Assembly: GCA_947488605.1 (NCBI GenBank)
Contig: CANKZJ010000002.1
Location: forward strand, 434,001-498,000
DNA from: an uncultured Paracoccaceae bacterium
GTDB taxonomy: Bacteria > Pseudomonadota > Alphaproteobacteria > Rhodobacterales > Rhodobacteraceae
Direction of reading: 5' to 3'
DNA: 64,000 bases
The notes below the pieces were generated by a model. That model saw nothing but the letters and a program-made list of their open reading frames with translations, made no database searches and was not told where the DNA came from. A program made the translations under genes and the position numbers. This document shows, piece by piece, positions 56,325 through 64,000 of the stretch (positions within the stretch are counted from its first letter, which is position 1; the number at the start of each line of letters is the position of its first letter).

Positions 56325-57623
56325 GTGACTTTAAGAGTTTGCCTTGCCGCCGCCCTGAGCCTGACGTTGTTGGCAGCATGCGGCGATACTGATGTCATTT
56401 TACCGGGCGAACGTTTTGATATTCGCGATCAGCCGGAAATGGTGAACCGGACATTGCCGATCAGTCTGCCACAGGCACAAACCAACGCAGCTTGGACGCA
56501 CCGTAACGGGTCACCGGCCCACAGCATCGCGCATCCTGCACTAGCCCCCGATCTAAGCCCGCTTTTTGCCACAGACATCGGTGAAGGGGACAGTCGCCGC
56601 GCGCGGATCACGTCTCATCCGGTGGTCTCAAATGGTGTGATTTTCACACTTGATGCCCGTGCCACTGTGATGGCGACAAATGCGGATGGCAGCACGTTGT
56701 GGTCCCGCGATCTGACCCCGCGCCGTGATAACGCCAGTGATGCGTCTGGTGGCGGTGTTTCGGTTGGCAACGGCCAAGTTTATGTCACAACCGGGTTTGG
56801 TGAGATTACAGCGCTTAACGCAGCAACCGGCGCCAAAGTTTGGGTGCAGGATCTGGACGCACCCGCCAACGCGGCACCAACGCTGCGCGGTGATCTGGTC
56901 TACGTGGTTGCACGCGATAGCACCGCTTGGGCGCTTGATACGTCCAATGGTCGTATCCGGTGGCAGCAGTCCGGTTCACCCTCGACCGCGAATTTCGGCG
57001 GCGGTGCATCACCTGCCACAAGCGGTGAATTCGTCGTGTTTCCGTTTCCGTCCGGCGAAGTGCTGGCAACCTATCCGCGTGGCGGCATCACCCGTTGGTC
57101 GACCGTTGTGTCTGGCGACAGGTTGGGCAGTGCGTCAGGTGTGATCAACGATATTGCCGCCGATCCCGTGATTTCCGGCAATCGTGTCTACATCGGTAAC
57201 TTTGGTGGACGCACAGTCGCCATGAACCTGCAAGAAGGTACACGTCTTTGGACCGCAGCCGAAGGTGCAGTCAGCCCGGTTTGGCCTGTTGGTACTGCGA
57301 TCTACCTGATCAATGACATCAACCAGTTGGTCCGTCTTGATGCCGAAACAGGCGAACCTGTTTGGCGCACTGCGCTGCCTCGGTTTGAAGACGAGGAGCG
57401 CACGCGTCGCCAAAAACGTGTCTTTACACATTATGGCCCGGTGCTTGCAGGTGGTCGCCTGATCGTGACGTCATCGGACGGATTGATCCGTCAGTTTGAT
57501 CCGACGTCCGGTGCTCTGTTGGGCGAGATCGCGTTACCCGGCGGCGCGGCCTCTGGTCCGGTGATCGCAAATCAAACGCTTTACGTGCTGAGCAAGACTG
57601 GCCAATTGCACGCTTTCCGTTAG
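56325..57623 (+). CDS. bamB: BamB-like outer membrane assembly lipoprotein
   Basis: A 432-aa lipoprotein (lipobox LAAC, Cys about 18) with an eight-bladed PQQ-type beta-propeller; repeated Trp-docking motifs such as GAKVWVQDL, GRIRWQQSG, GTRLWTAAEG and GEPVWRTAL are seen. BamB helps BamA insert barrel proteins in the outer membrane. The start GTG at 56325 with GGAT upstream is likely; a TTG at 56313 is possible. The YfgM-like, bamB, der order is a known conserved block. Confidence 0.88.
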   Translation: MTLRVCLAAALSLTLLAACGDTDVILPGERFDIRDQPEMVNRTLPISLPQAQTNAAWTHRNGSPAHSIAHPALAPDLSPLFATDIGEGDSRRARITSHPVVSNGVIFTLDARATVMATNADGSTLWSRDLTPRRDNASDASGGGVSVGNGQVYVTTGFGEITALNAATGAKVWVQDLDAPANAAPTLRGDLVYVVARDSTAWALDTSNGRIRWQQSGSPSTANFGGGASPATSGEFVVFPFPSGEVLATYPRGGITRWSTVVSGDRLGSASGVINDIAADPVISGNRVYIGNFGGRTVAMNLQEGTRLWTAAEGAVSPVWPVGTAIYLINDINQLVRLDAETGEPVWRTALPRFEDEERTRRQKRVFTHYGPVLAGGRLIVTSSDGLIRQFDPTSGALLGEIALPGGAASGPVIANQTLYVLSKTGQLHAFR

Positions 57624-57672
57624 CGCTGAATTGGTGTAGGCGCACCAATTCAACGCCTTTGGAGCCGAATAG

Positions 57673-59130
57673 ATGAGCTTTACCCTCGCGATTGTGGGAC
57701 GTCCCAATGTGGGCAAATCCACTTTGTTCAACCGTTTGGTTGGCAAGAAACTGGCTTTGGTCGATGACCAGCCGGGGGTGACGCGCGACTTGCGTGAGGG
57801 CGAAGGGCGCATTGCCGATCTGCGCTTTACCGTAATCGACAGTGCCGGTCTGGAAGAGGCGACCGATGATAGCCTTCAGGGCCGCATGCGCCGCCTGACG
57901 GAACGTGCGGTCGAGATGGCCGATGTGTGTCTCTTCATGATCGACGCGCGGGCAGGGGTTTTACCTGCGGACGAGGTCTTTGCCGATATCCTGCGCAAGA
58001 AAAATGCCAATGTGATCCTTGCCGCCAACAAAGGCGAAGGCAAAGCCGCCGATGCCACTATATTAGAGGCCTACGCGTTGGGTTTGGGTGAACCGATCCG
58101 TATTTCTGCCGAACATGGCGAAGGTATGGGTGAATTGATGGATGTCCTGCGCCCGATCTCTGATGCACATGCGGAAAAAGCGGCGGCTGATGCGCCTGAT
58201 GTGGATGTGGATGTCGGCGAAGACGATGAGGACGCGCCGCGCGTTCCGACCAAGTCGAAACCTTTGCAGATTGCCGTTGTGGGCCGCCCGAACGCGGGTA
58301 AATCCACGCTGGTCAACAAAATCATTGGTGAAGAGCGTCTTTTGACCGGTCCCGAGGCCGGAATTACGCGTGATGCGATTTCAGTCCAGCAGGATTGGGA
58401 CGGGGTGCCGATGCGTATCTTTGATACGGCCGGTATGCGCAAAAAGGCCAAAGTGCAGGAAAAACTCGAAAAGCTGTCAGTGTCGGATGGCCTGCGTGCA
58501 GTGAAGTTTGCCGAAGTCGTCGTTGTGTTGCTGGATGTGGAAATTCCGTTTGAACAACAAGACCTGCGCATTGCCGATCTGGCCGAGCGCGAAGGCCGTG
58601 CAGTCGTGATCGCGGTCAATAAATGGGATGTTGAGGACGAAAAACAGACCAAGCTCAAAGAGCTGCGCGAAAGCTTTGAGCGTCATTTGCCGCAACTGCG
58701 TGGTGCCCCGCTCGTCACTGTCTCTGCGAAAACGGGCAAAGGTTTGGACCGTTTGCAGCAGGCGATCATGCGTGCGCATGAGGTGTGGAACCGCCGGATT
58801 TCAACAGCAAACCTGAACCGTTGGTTGATCGGTATGCTAGAGCAGCATCCGCCACCCGCACCGGGCGGCAAGCGGATCAAGATGCGCTACATGACGCAAG
58901 TGAAGACACGGCCACCTGCGTTTGTCGTCATGACGTCGCATCCGGATATGATGCCGGAAAGCTATAAGCGTTACCTTGTCAACGGGTTACGCACCGACTT
59001 TGATATGCCAGGCACGCCGATCCGGTTGTTCTTGCGCGATCAAGGCGACAAGAACCCATATAAAGACAAGAAGTCTTCGCAGCCTTCACGATTGTCAAAG
59101 CACCTTAAGAAGGGACCGGGCGATCGGTAG
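57673..59130 (+). CDS. der: GTPase Der (EngA)
   Basis: Der has two tandem GTPase domains and acts in 50S ribosome assembly. The 485-aa product has GRPNVGKST at residues 8-16 and GRPNAGKST about residue 205, the DTAGMRKK switch, the NKWD motif in the second domain, and a C-terminal KH-like domain. A Pro/Asp-rich acidic linker joins the two domains. The 3' end overlaps by 26 bases the end of the convergent TspO-like gene. Confidence 0.96.
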   Translation: MSFTLAIVGRPNVGKSTLFNRLVGKKLALVDDQPGVTRDLREGEGRIADLRFTVIDSAGLEEATDDSLQGRMRRLTERAVEMADVCLFMIDARAGVLPADEVFADILRKKNANVILAANKGEGKAADATILEAYALGLGEPIRISAEHGEGMGELMDVLRPISDAHAEKAAADAPDVDVDVGEDDEDAPRVPTKSKPLQIAVVGRPNAGKSTLVNKIIGEERLLTGPEAGITRDAISVQQDWDGVPMRIFDTAGMRKKAKVQEKLEKLSVSDGLRAVKFAEVVVVLLDVEIPFEQQDLRIADLAEREGRAVVIAVNKWDVEDEKQTKLKELRESFERHLPQLRGAPLVTVSAKTGKGLDRLQQAIMRAHEVWNRRISTANLNRWLIGMLEQHPPPAPGGKRIKMRYMTQVKTRPPAFVVMTSHPDMMPESYKRYLVNGLRTDFDMPGTPIRLFLRDQGDKNPYKDKKSSQPSRLSKHLKKGPGDR

Positions 59131-59836
59131 TGCGGGATTTGGCGATCACGCCAAGCAGTATCAGCACACCAACGCCTGCCAGAATAGAGACAGATAGTGT
59201 GGCGGTGCCGTTGGCGACAATGATCCCAACCAGCGCCCAAATGACCGTCAGGCCATACGCGACGGAGCGGCTGCGCAATAAAACGGGTGCTGCCAAGATC
59301 AACGCGCCGATGATCCCGATATAAGCCCAGCCCATTGCGCCGGTGAGAAGCCCGTAGCCCGCAGAGGTGCTTGCCAGCGAGACGAACGACGCCGCAGTCA
59401 GCCAGCCTGCGTAGATGCCCACAGGTACTTTTAGCCACCAAAAATCCTTAAGCGGTGCACGCAAGAGGGCGAAAATGGCAGTTGCCGCCATCACGAAGAT
59501 CAAAACCGTGGCCCAAACCGCACTTGTATTCGCAACAGCAAGCCAAGGTGTGCCGGCAGCAAGGCTGAGGATGAGGGGCAGGCGGGTGCGGTCCCATGCA
59601 GGATCATCCCCACGTTTAATCAGGCCAAAGACAGCCGATACAATCAACCAGCCATAAATCAGACCCCAGATCGCAAAGGCGTAACCTTCCGGCTGGACCG
59701 GCGGGTCAATTTGCGGATTTGGCAATTGATCAGCGCGAAAGCCACTGAAAGGCCGGGTCAGCGCAGGCGAGACAACAAACGTTGCGGTGAAGAGAAGGGT
59801 GAGGAGGGCATATAATTTTGTCATAGTTGTCAACAT
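59105..59836 (-). CDS. TspO/MBR-related polytopic membrane protein
   Basis: A 243-aa protein with about eight hydrophobic segments. The stretch [17 protein letters not shown] is like the TspO (tryptophan-rich sensory protein) signature, but the length is well above the 150-160 aa of true TspO. The start is uncertain: ATG at 59836 with AGGG upstream is chosen, and ATG at 59824 is the alternative. The cargo is unknown; TspO family members bind porphyrins or sense oxygen/light. Confidence 0.7.
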   Translation of the reverse strand: MLTTMTKLYALLTLLFTATFVVSPALTRPFSGFRADQLPNPQIDPPVQPEGYAFAIWGLIYGWLIVSAVFGLIKRGDDPAWDRTRLPLILSLAAGTPWLAVANTSAVWATVLIFVMAATAIFALLRAPLKDFWWLKVPVGIYAGWLTAASFVSLASTSAGYGLLTGAMGWAYIGIIGALILAAPVLLRSRSVAYGLTVIWALVGIIVANGTATLSVSILAGVGVLILLGVIAKSRTTDRPVPS

Positions 59837-59937
59837 AGCGCCCTGCGAATTGGTTCCATCAAAAAGGTCGGGAAAAGCCCACTTGTTTGCGCCCTGACCT
59901 TGCGTCAACATCTTGATATGCAAGCAAGGACAGGCCC

Positions 59938-61212
59938 ATGAAACGCATCGCAATATTCATCGACGGGACGTGGAACCGACCGGACGCGGAACATCCAACG
60001 AATGTTGTGCGTCTGTCGCGCTGCCTTTTCGGATCGGACGTGGACGGCAACACGCAGCAGGTGATCTATTCACCCGGTGTGGGGTCTGGTACCGGCAGCA
60101 ACTGGGTTGGTAAGAAGCTGGATCGCATCTTGGGCGGCGCGCTTGGCTGGGGGTTGACCAACATAATTGAGGACGCGTACCGCAACTTGGTTTTCGCGTA
60201 TGAGCCGGGGGATGAGATTTACATCTTTGGTTTTTCGCGGGGCGGGTTTGCTGCGCGATCCTTGGCAGGCTTGATCCGCTCTTGTGGGATACCGCCGCGT
60301 AGACACCTGAACCGTATTCCGCAGGCGATTGCGCGTTATGTCAGCCGCGACGCTGATACCAAACCGGACGATCCCAGCAGCTATTTGTTTCGCGAAGATT
60401 TTGCACCGTACACCGCCACAAGTGCATCCGAGTTTAAGTGGCGCCGCGACAGGGGTGCGACAGAAGCGATTAATCTCAGCATCACCTATTTGGGGATTTG
60501 GGACACGGTCAAGGCGCTTGGCTTGCCGAAATTCGTCCCCGGTGCTGCGCACTTCAACGCAAAGTACGAATTCCATGATGCTGATCTCAGCCGGTCAGTT
60601 TCAGCCGCCCGACATGCCATTGCGATTGATGAGCGGCGCAAGACGTTTCCGTCGTCGCCTTGGGCCAATCTAGACCGTTTGAATTCAGACGCCGATCCTG
60701 TGAAAGGCCCCGATTATGCGCAGCAGTGGTTCCCCGGCAATCATGGGTCGATCGGCGGTGGTGGGGCGCGTGTAGGTCTGTCGTCGGTTGCTTTGCTTTG
60801 GATCGCACAAGGTGCCGAACGCGCGGGCTTGCGTATTTCATGGGAAGAGTTTGACAGGGTCGCAACACGTTTTGATCCCGCTAAAGAGTCATTAGACAAT
60901 AAATTCGGACCAGCGGGCTTTTCTGGTCTTTTGATGAATAAGCTGCAGCAAGAGCGCGAAGGCCCCAAAGAGGTCGAAGATATTTCGGTCGCGACCTTGG
61001 ACAGGTATCGTGCTGACCCCGATTACAGGCCTAACACGTTGAATTTCATCAAGGATGATTTGGATGACCGGTCCAAGACAGAGTTGGATGCGCTACGCGA
61101 CTGGTTGGTTGCGCGTGATGGTGGGCCGACACATGAAATCGACAGCACCCTGCGTCCACGTGATTGGGCAGCGCCGCAAAATGCAGCGCTGCCGTCTGAT
61201 CATGCCATTTGA
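59938..61212 (+). CDS. DUF2235 alpha/beta hydrolase-like protein
   Basis: A 424-aa protein of the DUF2235 family. It starts [12 protein letters not shown] and has a nucleophile elbow [14 protein letters not shown] (Ser about 101), and the conserved [10 protein letters not shown] with a likely catalytic Asp and an [11 protein letters not shown]is region. Some DUF2235 domains are type VI secretion phospholipase effectors, but no T6SS gene is present here and most family members have no known substrate. Its end overlaps serS by 13 bases. Confidence 0.82.
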   Translation: MKRIAIFIDGTWNRPDAEHPTNVVRLSRCLFGSDVDGNTQQVIYSPGVGSGTGSNWVGKKLDRILGGALGWGLTNIIEDAYRNLVFAYEPGDEIYIFGFSRGGFAARSLAGLIRSCGIPPRRHLNRIPQAIARYVSRDADTKPDDPSSYLFREDFAPYTATSASEFKWRRDRGATEAINLSITYLGIWDTVKALGLPKFVPGAAHFNAKYEFHDADLSRSVSAARHAIAIDERRKTFPSSPWANLDRLNSDADPVKGPDYAQQWFPGNHGSIGGGGARVGLSSVALLWIAQGAERAGLRISWEEFDRVATRFDPAKESLDNKFGPAGFSGLLMNKLQQEREGPKEVEDISVATLDRYRADPDYRPNTLNFIKDDLDDRSKTELDALRDWLVARDGGPTHEIDSTLRPRDWAAPQNAALPSDHAI

Positions 61213-62492
61213 CCGTCAGCAGTGATCCGCGTTTTGCCGCGCAAGTAGGGGTGGAGCGCCGCAGGCAATACGACTGATCCGTCTTCCTGCTGACCGTTTT
61301 CCACCACCGCAATCAGTGCCCGACCAACGGCAAGGCCTGAGCCGTTCAGCGTATGCACAAACTGCGGTTTGCCGCCACCTTCGGGTTTGTAGCGGGCGTT
61401 CATGCGGCGTGCCTGATAGTCGCCAGCAATAGAAACAGAGCTGATCTCGCGGAAAGCATCCTGGCCCGGCAACCACACTTCGATGTCATGGGTTTTGCGC
61501 ATGCCTGCGCCAAGATCGCCTGTGCACAGCACAACGGTGCGGTAGGGCAATTCCAGATTTTCGAGGATCGCTTGGGCGCAACCAGTCATCTTGTCATGCT
61601 CGGCGGCACTGTCTTGGGGACGGGTGATGCTGACCATCTCGACTTTTTCAAACTGGTGTTGGCGCAACATGCCCGATGTATCGCGCCCGGCTGATCCCGC
61701 TTCGGAACGGAAGCACTGGGTGTGGGCCACGTAGCGGCGCGGCAGATAGCTTTCATCGATGGTCAGGCCATTGACGATATTGGTCAAAGTGACCTCTGCG
61801 GTAGGGATCAGCCACCAGCCGTTTGTCGTCTGATAGCTATCCTCGCCGAATTTGGGCAACTGCCCTGTACCATACATCATCTCTTCGCGGACAAGCACGG
61901 GGGTGATCGTTTCGGTCAACCCGTGCTCTTCGACATGCACGTCCAGCATGAATTGCGCCAGAGCACGGTGCAGGCGCGCGACAGCGCCCGATAGCAGCAC
62001 AAAACGACTGCCAGAAAGTTTGGCGGCCGTTTCAAAGTCCATGCCGGGACGAATGGCTGCGATTTCAAAATGCTCAACAGGTTTGAACGAAAAATTGCGC
62101 GGGCTGCCATGACGGTGGATTTCCACGTTGTCGTCTTCGTCGTCGCCGTCTGGAATGGTCTCGTCAGGGATGTTCGGGATCGCCATCAGAAAATCGGTCA
62201 AGGCGACATCTTCTGCCTTGGCTTCATCATTGAGGGCTGCGATTTGTGATTTCTTCTCGGCCACCAGCGCGCGCAGACGTTCAAACTCGGCGTCATCGCC
62301 GCGGCCTTTTGCAGCACCGACTTCCTTGGCGGCTTTGTTTGCTTCGGCTTGCGCCGTTTCGGCAGCAAGGATTTTCGCGCGGCGTGCTTCGTCCATCGCC
62401 AGAATTTGGGACGACACAGGTGCAATCCCACGGCGAGACAGTGCCGCATCAAATGCAGCGGGGTTGTCACGGATTGTGCGAATGTCATGCAT
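61200..62492 (-). CDS. serS: Seryl-tRNA synthetase
   Basis: The class II synthetase loads serine on tRNA. The 430-aa product has the N-terminal coiled-coil arm for the tRNA extra loop (about residues 30-105, Ala/Glu/Lys rich), motif 2 [26 protein letters not shown] and motif 3 [20 protein letters not shown]. Length and motifs are usual. It is divergent from yajC across 266 bases. Confidence 0.96.
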   Translation of the reverse strand: MHDIRTIRDNPAAFDAALSRRGIAPVSSQILAMDEARRAKILAAETAQAEANKAAKEVGAAKGRGDDAEFERLRALVAEKKSQIAALNDEAKAEDVALTDFLMAIPNIPDETIPDGDDEDDNVEIHRHGSPRNFSFKPVEHFEIAAIRPGMDFETAAKLSGSRFVLLSGAVARLHRALAQFMLDVHVEEHGLTETITPVLVREEMMYGTGQLPKFGEDSYQTTNGWWLIPTAEVTLTNIVNGLTIDESYLPRRYVAHTQCFRSEAGSAGRDTSGMLRQHQFEKVEMVSITRPQDSAAEHDKMTGCAQAILENLELPYRTVVLCTGDLGAGMRKTHDIEVWLPGQDAFREISSVSIAGDYQARRMNARYKPEGGGKPQFVHTLNGSGLAVGRALIAVVENGQQEDGSVVLPAALHPYLRGKTRITADGQMA

Positions 62493-62758
62493 AGCATCGG
62501 TCCTTTATGGGTGTTTGCGTGGGTCATATGCCCGATTGTGGCCCCTAAGTGAACTGCGAAATTCGAGGCGGCGTTCACTGATACGGCCCAGCCGTTTGAC
62601 GCAATTCGCTTAATCACGATTGCTTTCCTTTGACACTCTCCCCATATGGCAATCAAGCCTGCGCTAGACAGGGCTAATCGCGGTTGCCATTCATGGGTGG
62701 CGGTCATAATGTGCCGCGACTTTCTAGGCGAACACCGCAAGATAATAAGGGATGGAAT
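62493..62758. other. Divergent spacer between serS and yajC
   Basis: A 266-base region that should hold promoters for both sides. TTGACA at 62630-62635 is a good -35 box for yajC, but no good -10 follows at 16-18 bases. No RNA gene was recognised. Confidence 0.4.
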
Positions 62759-63043
62759 ATGAGAGCCGAAGACCTAATCATGCTGCTACTGATCTTCGCG
62801 ATCATGTATTTCCTGTTGATCCGTCCACAACAGAAAAAGCTCAAGCAACACGCCGCAATGCTGGAAGGTTTACGCCGGGGTGATCAGGTGATCACGCAAG
62901 GCGGCGTCGTTGGCAAAATCGTCAAAGTCAAAGAAGACGATAGCAACGAAGTCGAAGTCGAGATCGCCAAAGGCGTGAATGTCCGAGTGGTAAAGTCGAC
63001 AATCGCCACAGTCATGAACAAGACCGAACCGGCAAAAACCTGA
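62759..63043 (+). CDS. yajC: Preprotein translocase subunit YajC
   Basis: A 94-aa accessory protein of the SecYEG-SecDF complex. It has one N-terminal membrane helix (about residues 5-22), then RPQQKKLKQHAAMLEGLRRGDQVIT, the usual YajC core. The ATG at 62759 has AAGGG upstream; the frame opens at 62684. secD follows 22 bases later, the usual order. Confidence 0.95.
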   Translation: MRAEDLIMLLLIFAIMYFLLIRPQQKKLKQHAAMLEGLRRGDQVITQGGVVGKIVKVKEDDSNEVEVEIAKGVNVRVVKSTIATVMNKTEPAKT

Positions 63044-63065
63044 CTTTGCCGAAAAGGCGCGCTTG

Positions 63066-64000
63066 ATGCTTAATATTTCGTTTCCCAAGCTCTTGATGAT
63101 CTGGCTGACGGTCATTGTCGGTTTGACCTTTGCGATGCCCAATGGGTTTTATGGCCGGGTCGAAACCCATAATGACGCAATGGCAATCATTGAGACTGGG
63201 CAAACGAGTGCGCAGCTTGAGGCTGACGCGGCACAGTGGCCCAGCTTTTTGCCATCCAACCTTGTGAACCTTGGCCTTGATCTGCGCGGTGGTGCGCATC
63301 TGCTGGTCGAAGTGCAGGTCGAGGACGTACATGCGTCCTTCCTTGAAGGGTTCTGGCCAACAGTCCGTGACGCACTTGCCGCTGAACGTGACACGGTTGG
63401 TTTTGTAACCCGCGACGACAGCCCGCCGACCGAATTGCGCGTGCGTATTTCCCAGCAAGAGGGTGCAGATCGCGCATTTGAGATTGCGCGCGGATTGGCG
63501 ACACCCGTTGCATCGTTCACGGGGGCTGCGGCCACCAACATTGATGTCCGCGTTAACGGTACATTGCTCACGATCACGCTGAGCGAGGCCGAGAAGGTCG
63601 CGATGAACGAGCGCACAATCATGCAAACGCTTGAAATCATCCGGCGCCGGATCGACGAAGTGGGAACGCGCGAACCGACCATTCAACGCCAAGGCTCCGA
63701 GCGGATTTTGGTGCAAGTGCCGGGTGTTGGATCCGCTGAAGAGGTTATCTCGCTGCTCGGCACCACGGCGCAGCTGACATTTAATCCCGTTGAGGGAACG
63801 ACAAGCGACCCCGATGCCTCTGCCGGAACGGGCAATATTATTGTGCCGTCGCAAGAATCTCCCGGCCTGCTTTATATTCTCGAGCGGCGCCCGGTTGTGA
63901 CGGGCGAGGATCTTGAGAACGCACAGCTTGATTTTGACCAAAATGGCCGTCCTGCAGTGGCTTTCCGGTTTAACACATCAGCCGCGCGAGAATTCGGTGA
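63066..64000 (+). CDS. secD: Protein translocase subunit SecD (3' truncated by the window)
   Basis: SecD with SecF uses the proton gradient to help pull proteins through the Sec channel. The visible 311 codons hold the first membrane helix (about residues 8-25), the D1 motif LGLDLRGGAHLLVEV (about residues 72-86) and the periplasmic region with IIRRRIDEVGTREPTIQRQG. The frame is still open at the window end, so the remaining membrane domain lies outside. It starts 22 bases after yajC. Confidence 0.95.
   Translation, partial: MLNISFPKLLMIWLTVIVGLTFAMPNGFYGRVETHNDAMAIIETGQTSAQLEADAAQWPSFLPSNLVNLGLDLRGGAHLLVEVQVEDVHASFLEGFWPTVRDALAAERDTVGFVTRDDSPPTELRVRISQQEGADRAFEIARGLATPVASFTGAAATNIDVRVNGTLLTITLSEAEKVAMNERTIMQTLEIIRRRIDEVGTREPTIQRQGSERILVQVPGVGSAEEVISLLGTTAQLTFNPVEGTTSDPDASAGTGNIIVPSQESPGLLYILERRPVVTGEDLENAQLDFDQNGRPAVAFRFNTSAAREFG

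Overview
The window is a piece of an alphaproteobacterial chromosome, almost certainly from the Rhodobacteraceae (Roseobacter group; a Loktanella/Yoonia-like genus is my guess from protein style only). The grounds are a nuo cluster interrupted by family-specific extra genes (DUF5337-, DUF5333- and HhH-type proteins), the chain nuoN-birA-coaX-rnj, a soxBDAG sarcosine oxidase locus, CcmI, Hint-domain proteins, and a DUF1289/RuvX pair. Base composition is moderately GC-rich throughout. I see no tRNA, rRNA, CRISPR, transposase, integrase or phage gene. All calls are by reading; no database search was run.

Layout. 1-1613: 3' end of an enoyl-CoA hydratase gene and a membrane protein of unknown function. 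1650-23557: a complete 14-gene nuo operon (nuoA-N) for respiratory complex I, interleaved with 15 other open frames on the same strand. These include GFA and sulfotransferase genes, small membrane proteins, lipoproteins, two HhH-domain proteins (one fused to NuoE), two tandem DUF3291 genes and a carboxymuconolactone-decarboxylase-like gene. Many are joined to nuo genes by 1-8 base stop/start overlaps. birA, coaX and rnj follow without a gap. 26756-27211 is a low-density gap holding a palindrome and one possible 56-aa membrane protein.

27212-31193 (minus strand): DEAD-box helicase, a conserved unknown protein, and release factor 3. 31288-36282: two beta-barrel-like lipoproteins, a Hint protein, an atypical SDR, a lone ABC ATPase, DUF1289 and ruvX. 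36279-37478: ccmI (minus). 37683-43461: sarcosine oxidase soxB, D, A, G, with a small membrane protein gene and an antisense 38-codon frame between soxB and soxD. 43454-50278: second Hint protein, Fe superoxide dismutase, a threonine/serine dehydratase, a LOG-family protein, a LysM protein, an Atm1-type ABC exporter and a 40-aa membrane peptide.

50422-55379 (minus): an RND efflux permease and its membrane-fusion partner, with a terminator behind and a dyad in front. 55647-59130: a YfgM/TPR-like protein, BamB-like lipoprotein and GTPase Der, which fit outer-membrane assembly and ribosome biogenesis. 59105-62492: a TspO-related membrane protein (minus), a DUF2235 hydrolase, and seryl-tRNA synthetase (minus). 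62759-64000: yajC and the 5' part of secD, the start of the Sec translocon accessory operon, cut by the window edge.

Most interesting points: the accessory proteins embedded in and translationally coupled to the complex I operon, above all the shared HhH domain of NuoE and its membrane-anchored neighbour; a short frame with four successive Cys codons just ahead of nuoB; several unannotated microproteins; and Hint and SDR proteins lacking canonical catalytic residues.
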